Shown: positions 59,476-64,000 of the stretch, piece after piece | How positions within the stretch are numbered: the stretch's first letter is position 1 | Layout: each line of letters starts with the position of its first letter | Program-made: the position numbers and the translations under genes | Notes under the pieces: generated by a model | What the model was told of the DNA's origin: nothing | Database searches by the model: none | Seen by the model: the letters and a program-made list of their open reading frames with translations, nothing else | Assembly: GCA_030549495.1 (NCBI GenBank) | Contig: JAUIRK010000897.1 | Span: forward strand, 1 to 64,000 | Source of the DNA: Nectonema munidae | Taxonomy: Eukaryota; Nematomorpha; Nectonematoida; Nectonematidae | Direction of reading: 5' to 3' | DNA: 64,000 bases

Positions 59476-60540
59476 TCAAAGAATCCATGACTTTGTAATA
59501 CAACATATAATTAATGACATTTTCTGATTTAAAATTCGATCATTTTCTAGTAGTTTTTTCGGTTTAGAAAAAGATCTTTCTACTTCTAAAGTTAAAACTT
59601 GACAATTTTGTAATTTGGGATAAGTACTGCGAGAGATTTGAAAGTTTTCCATATTCATGATTTTATTGATTTCATTTTATTTGAATTTATTTTCAAGATA
59701 ACTTTTAATTTAAAAAAGTGTCAATTTCGTTTAATGTTGAAACAAGTAAAGGCATCTTCAACTGAAAAAGTTTCTATGTTGACTTTTTCCGACTAAATCA
59801 ATGAATCGTGAATATTCTCTAATTATTGTTAGCAAGTTTTAACACAGATTTTCTTTTTTTAACAATTTCTTGATATTTGGCAATAAAATTCCATCATCTT
59901 CAGCATTAATTTCTTCACTGCAGGAAGATTTTAATGAAAATATTTTGCTGCTTGCAACCAATTTGTCAACTTAATTACAATTGGAACTGGAGTGTTGCCG
60001 ATAGGTTTGAAAAGAGAACGTCTTTTTCTATTACTAATTTTGAATGATTTAATGCCGGTAATCTACAATTTTGCAGGATACTTTTAGGGTAGACTTGTGT
60101 AAAACATGTGAAAAATATGGAAAGATAAAAAAGTTTGGGAATAAAATTCCATAACTTCTGCAGCGGATATATTGTATGTAACCGGGTTTGTCAACAAAAA
60201 AAATTTGTCTTACAAAAAACTTCTTCATGTTTAATTTCAGTCAGGCAAACTTAGCAGTAAAACCTTTTATTAGATGAAAAAAAGCCCAACTATTGTGAAA
60301 GTGTTGATATAAAGAAGAAATCTTGTATGTATCGCTTATAACAATTTTAGGCACATTGAATCAAAAAGTGCTAAATATAAAAATTGACTTTATTGACCTA
60401 AACTCGAAAAATTGACTTTGATTGACTTAAAAATTTGAAATTAGTTAAAAAAAATTTAGACTAAAGAAATAAAGATCTTCTTCAAAGAGTTTTTGCTAAA
60501 CGGAAATAAAAGTTGACTTTATTGACTTTTACTCGCCCTG
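59476..60540 (-). pseudogene. hAT transposon remnant: dimerisation domain and one end
   Basis: The minus reading at 59476-59658 contains YPKLQNCQVLTLEVERSFSK and PKKLLENDR, the hATC dimerisation motif (VERSFS...K..L..NR). At 60540 the minus strand starts CAGGGCGAGTAAAAGTCAAT, a hAT-type end, with ttgactttattgac repeated inward. Between them no catalytic residues are readable. The other end was not found. It is inserted in the tail of piggyBac B. The wider gene has decayed beyond recognition. Confidence 0.55.
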
Positions 60541-60848
60541 AATTACTATGACTAGCCTGTGTATATTCTGTAATTTTTTTTAAATCTGAAACCTAAAAGA
60601 GACTGTAAGAATAATATTCGAATAATTGGTTATAAAATAAACTTCATAAAAATTTCAAATTTTAATTATAGACTAATTTTAACATATAATTATAGAAAAA
60701 CTTGTGAAAATTTTGGCTATACACTTAAATTTATCATGGCGGTAACACCGCATTATGTTGCAAAAATGCAACGCTGGTAACATTCGGGTCAAAATTCATT
60801 ATTTTTGAGATTAAATCAGTTTTATTTCTAAATTTAACTCTTTCGATT

Positions 60849-61145
60849 TTGTATTTAAATCATCATCCATTTGTCCCAGGAGGAGAACAAGGTCTTATAT
60901 CCCTGCTAGCCAGGGTCGACCTTTTTCAATTTTTGCAGCGTCATCTCCATTTCTTTCTAAGTTGTGCATCTTCCAGAGAGAGTCCCTTTTTCTCCATATC
61001 TGCTTTCACCACCTCTTCCCATGATTTCTTGGGGCGCCCTTTCTTCGCTTTTCCAGTCACAACTTCGTTTCTCACCCTCCTTCATCCATTCTCTCAAGAT
61101 AATGCCAACGCAGTCTTTGCTCCTCGAGATATCCATTTCAGGGTC
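60849..61145 (-). pseudogene. LINE reverse-transcriptase protein, extreme C-terminus
   Basis: A minus-strand frame reads GKAKKGRPKKSWEEVVKADM, then EKKGLSLEDAQLRKKWR, a stop, RCKN, a stop, and later KRSTLASRDIRPCSPPGTNG. GRP.K.W...V..D....GL.LEDAQ.R..W is a very common C-terminal ending of animal LINE proteins of RTE-like type. A preceding piece in another frame has RLRWHYLERMDEG. Only the tail survives, with stops, so it is a 5'-truncated dead copy. Confidence 0.7.
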
Positions 61146-61149
61146 GCAC

Positions 61150-61215
61150 ATCCGGGGGGGGGGGGCGAAAATTACCTTTGGCCCCCCCCCCCCCCCCCCC
61201 CCCCCCCCAATAATT
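61150..61215. repeat. Poly-G and poly-C tracts
   Basis: A run of 12 G (about 61155) and a run of more than 25 C (about 61183-61208), 20 bases apart, follow cagggtcgcacatcc. They resemble the cores of the hAT MITEs in this window, but only one candidate end is seen. Confidence 0.6.
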
Positions 61216-61625
61216 TTCTATAAGTAAGAGTTGCTGCTTGTTTATAAAACATGTATGATGAGCATGATATCTATGTATGAATCATGTATGAAGAATGGAG
61301 ACTTTCGAATCAATCAAACATCACATGCCAAGCTGCTCTGAAATTCCTATCGAACATATTTTACAGCGATGCGTGAGAGCTATATAATAATAATCCATTG
61401 CTTCAATATGCACACAATAAGTCAGCAATGTTTATCACAGTGTCTCCTCTTTATAGTATTTTTGGGCAAACACATGATGATCCACTAGATTTTCTCATCT
61501 TCTGTCACAGTGATTCTATTTCTCTTTCTGTCTCCTCTGTTTTTCTCTTCCGCTTTCTCTGCTAAAACTCAATCATTCACTCAAGCTCTCTTCTCATGTT
61601 AAGCTGTCCTATCTCATTCAGTTCT
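61216..61625. other. No supported gene
   Basis: Unique-looking sequence, less AT-rich than average, with C/T-rich runs at about 61500-61630. No open reading longer than 60 codons, RNA gene or repeat end is seen. Confidence 0.4.
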
Positions 61626-61633
61626 CTTCTCTC

Positions 61634-61835
61634 CAGTGACGTGGCTAGGCTGGGGCATGAGGGGCCGTGCCCACTCTCCTATGTACCGCATGGTGCCCCA
61701 TGCAACTTATGCGATATCAGTTTTTGAAAATTTCTCCAATGAAAGGATCAAGAAAGTATACAAAATGTTGCTCACCTTTTTTGTTTTTAAATTGTGCCCC
61801 CCCCCCCCATTAAATTTTTTCTGGTTACACCACTG
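61634..61835. mobile_element. hAT-type MITE (202 bp)
   Basis: It begins CAGTGACGTGGCTAGGC and ends TCTGGTTACACCACTG, imperfect inverted ends of the CAGTG type. Flanks cttctctc (61626-61633) and cttctttc (61836-61843) form an 8-bp duplication with one difference. There is a C run before the right end. Related in its ends (CAGTGRYGTRRCYAG) to the MITE at 6911-7094. Confidence 0.75.
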
Positions 61836-62335
61836 CTTCTTTCTAATTTGCATTTAGATTTAAATTAAAATAGTTTCCAATTGTTTATCAATGAATATTG
61901 TTAGACTCGCGCTTAGAATTTTTTTCAACAAAGGTCATTTAATCTTTATCACTACGTTTGTTACATTTGAAAACTTTTATTTTTTCGAGTGAAGAAATTT
62001 TTTTAATAGCTATTTGGGAATGAATATTTTGACTAGCTATTCGGGTTAAAAGCAAGAATACTCTATTTTCTTAATATTTGAGCAGATTAATTATAATCTT
62101 TTATAATGTTCGATTGTTAAATTTTATAAGTAACACTGTACATAATCAAATACCTTTTTTAAAGAAAATTTGTTGATTATTATAGTAAAAATATAATATC
62201 GAAACAAAACGTTTCAGTTGTTAAAAATGTACTTGATCTATTATTTATGATAGCTGTCAGAATTTTATTTGTAGACAAATATTCAAAAAAACGCAATGGT
62301 TTTCTTTTCTCGTATACTTTGATTTATGTTAGTTT

Positions 62336-62700
62336 GGTCCTCGGACATTTCGCCCCATTATTTTCATAAGACAGTTCGTCCCATGGACAATTTGCCCTAT
62401 TATTTTCATAAGACAGTTCGTCCCATGGACAATTCGCCCCATTATTTTCATAAGACATTTTGTTTCATGGACAATTCGCCCCGTTATTTTCATAAGATAT
62501 TTTGTCTCATGGACAATCTAAAAAATTAACAGATAAAATGATTAATTTGAAATAATTTAATAGAGATAAAATAAACAAGAATATAAATTTTTTTAATAAT
62601 TTTACACATTTAATAAGCAAAGATGAATGAAACAAATAGCCTATGAGACAATTTGTCCAGGGGGCAAATTGTTTTTGTGGCGAAATGTCTATCGACCGTT
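62336..62700. repeat. 42-bp minisatellite with inverted ends, second copy
   Basis: Four to five units with ttcataagacagttcgtccc, degenerate at the right (gacattttgtttcat), and a closing gcgaaatgtctatcgaccg near 62680. Same layout as at 13467-13830. Confidence 0.7.
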
Positions 62701-62894
62701 AGATTAAATAATTTTTTATTTATATGGGTTATCTACTTAAATGTTGGCTTTTGCTGCTTATAAAAACTTGAAAATATTAAATAAACTCTAATTCTTTATG
62801 CCTCCTATTATTTTGAAATTATTCTGAGAACAGACGGTTCTATTTTAAAATAGTGAAAATTGCTTTATTAGTTTGTCAAACTATGAACAAATTC

Positions 62895-62970
62895 GTATCG
62901 ATGAGGAATCGAATCCAAAGGCTTCCGTGCTATGTCCATCATCTTAATAACCTGCCATGCCACCCATCGT
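62895..62970 (-). repeat. tRNA-like SINE head, second copy
   Basis: The minus strand has ggtggcatggcaggttatta and then GGATTCGATTCC (B-box-like). It is the counterpart of 14140-14215 inside the same 2-kb repeat. Confidence 0.35.
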
Positions 62971-63256
62971 AATGCTGTAGGGGACACGTCAAATTAGTTT
63001 TCAAAAAACTTAAGTTATGCTCTAAAATTTTTTAGTTTTTGTTGAAGCTCTAACTTTTTCTGATAGACTTTTTTCCTTAAAAGTTATAAAAGGCAAATCA
63101 TTGCAAAATGTTAAAAGTTATTTTACTTTTTGTGGCTTGTATCAATTTAGCTTTTAAACTATTTTTTTGATGCTGAGTAAAATGAAATAATGCGAGCTTA
63201 ATTTTTTGTTTTATTTTTGTTTGCACAATTATAACTTCGTGTTATACCCTTGCCCC

Positions 63257-63450
63257 GAGCCTCATGGTTGTTAGGGTGTACCTCTCAGCTTAACAGTTGA
63301 AGGTCAGGGGTTCGATCCCCAAGGCTCCCAATGCTAAAAAAAACAAATTCACAAAAACTGTGATTAATCATCTTAAATTTGTAAAAGCCTCATGCCAGCT
63401 TTCGAAATCCTTGCATTTTACAAGCTGTGTCAAATAAAACAACAACAACA
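63257..63450 (+). mobile_element. tRNA-derived SINE with target duplication
   Basis: It starts gagcctcatggttgttaggg and has a B box GGTTCGATCCC (63309-63319) followed by caaggctcc. The first and last bases of this 72-base head pair (GAGCCT with AGGCTC), as in a tRNA acceptor stem. A 100-bp body and an (AAC)n tail follow. An 11-bp duplication, acccttgcccc (63246-63256 and 63451-63461), flanks it. The empty site survives in the other copy of the 2-kb repeat at about 14502-14512. Transcribed by RNA polymerase III from the internal promoter and moved by a partner LINE in known SINEs. Confidence 0.93.
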
Positions 63451-63821
63451 ACCCTTGCCCCTGAATCAATCACATTTTTTCATATAAACATCGCAGGGTG
63501 TCTAGTAGACTCTTTGCCTTTAGACTACATTCACTCATAAAACTATCTAACCTTCAGTTATTTGTTTTCTCTATGAATTAAATATTCTTTCATCAATTCC
63601 TGTAATGTGCCTGGTAGACTACTTAATTTTTCAAATGAAAAGCCTATTCCACCTTCTAACAATTTTGGATTTTTTTAAACTAGTGTATATTCTACAAACT
63701 TAATTAAAATATTTTCGCTGGAAGTATAGTATTTAAATTCACAAATTTTGTAAAAAAAATAAAGTAGTCTTATAAATTTAGGACTTTAGTTATGCGCTGA
63801 ATACACTCTATTTTAAAGGAT

Positions 63822-63875
63822 CGACAGACATTTCGCCCCATAGATGATTCGCCCCATAGACAATTCGCCCCATGA

Positions 63876-63910
<35 letters not shown>

Positions 63911-64000
63911 TTTATTCACAAATTGAAATATATACAGAGAAATTTTGTTTAAACACAAGTTTTTTTGTATTATCAATTTACAATAAGATGGGAAAAAAAG
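63822..64000. repeat. Inverted piece of the gcccc minisatellite and a (GAAA)n microsatellite
   Basis: tcgacagacatttcgcccca is followed by two shorter units with attcgccccata, then about nine GAAA units (63873-63910). The end ttattcacaaattgaaatat is unassigned. The repeat may continue past the window edge. Confidence 0.6.

Larger units (their letters stand above)
56089..60788 (+). mobile_element. piggyBac transposon B (4700 bp)
   Basis: It starts CCCTCTTGTTACCG after TTAA (56085-56088) and ends in the reverse complement of CCCGAATGTTACCA, followed by TCAA (60789-60792), a TTAA with one change. Each end has an inner palindrome, gttgcaaaaatgcaac, at about 56141 and 60759, a probable transposase binding site. 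The transposase is on the plus strand. The 2.1-kb tail after the gene contains a foreign hAT remnant, so the element was longer-lived than its neighbour A. Confidence 0.85.
62048..63820 (+). repeat. 2-kb dispersed repeat, copy 2, carrying a SINE
   Basis: It matches 12826-14878 in the same orientation with scattered differences and small gaps. It differs by the 194-bp SINE at 63257 and by a shorter segment near 62870. It ends at tgctgaatacactctatttt, where an inverted piece of the gacatttcgcccc repeat follows. No coding sequence. Confidence 0.8.

Noticed and set aside
60957-61227. Plus-strand readings with poly-Pro ends near 61.1 kb
   Set aside because: The opposite strand carries a clear LINE C-terminus, and the Pro runs come from the poly-C tract.

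Overview
This is an AT-rich eukaryotic window in which I find no host gene. Almost everything recognisable is transposable-element DNA. The repertoire (pogo/Tigger with introns, several piggyBacs, Merlin, MULE, hAT MITEs, two Helitron families, RNase H-bearing LINEs, a tRNA-type SINE, a BEL/Pao fossil and an arthropod-wide repetitive protein family) suggests an invertebrate animal, most likely an arthropod. The species cannot be named from the sequence.

Layout. 1-1140: 3' end of a LINE (RNase H plus Cys/His tail). 4797-8052: a Mutator-like (MULE) element with long inverted arms built on a 28-bp motif. It holds a transposase fragment, a LINE tail and a hAT MITE. 8.9-10.6 kb: a second LINE, on the minus strand. 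12.1-12.75 kb: a piggyBac fragment. 12.8-14.9 kb: a repeat family whose second copy lies at 62.0-63.8 kb and carries a SINE. 18.4-19.5 kb: a MULE arm split by a Merlin element. 21.9-23.1 kb: a hAT MITE and a BEL/Pao fossil. 23468-26105: a nearly whole pogo/Tigger element. 26.2-29.4 kb: remains of a second Helitron and of a piggyBac. 29.7-30.8 kb: a solo MULE arm. 32402-34630: a Merlin with 8-bp target duplications.

34.6-45.2 kb is the most remarkable part. It holds a cluster of non-autonomous Helitrons inserted into each other, two copies of a captured unrecognised coding sequence, and the likely master element. That element is a RepHel Helitron on the minus strand with a 23-residue-repeat (STPR-like) N-terminus. 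A ten-copy, 313-bp tandem array follows it, and one unit is split by a piggyBac at a TTAA.

47.9-60.8 kb: three piggyBac-type elements almost end to end, two coding and one made largely of ~150-bp tandem repeats. All three piggyBac catalytic cores readable in the window (28.7, 48.4 and 57.4 kb) carry Asn where the family's fourth Asp is expected. The rest is AT-rich sequence with no supported feature.

Relative ages can be read from the nesting: MULE arm before Merlin; 2-kb repeat before SINE; 313-bp array before piggyBac; outer before inner Helitron. Element ends are supported by target-site duplications where stated. Protein identities rest on motif recognition by eye, not on a database search.
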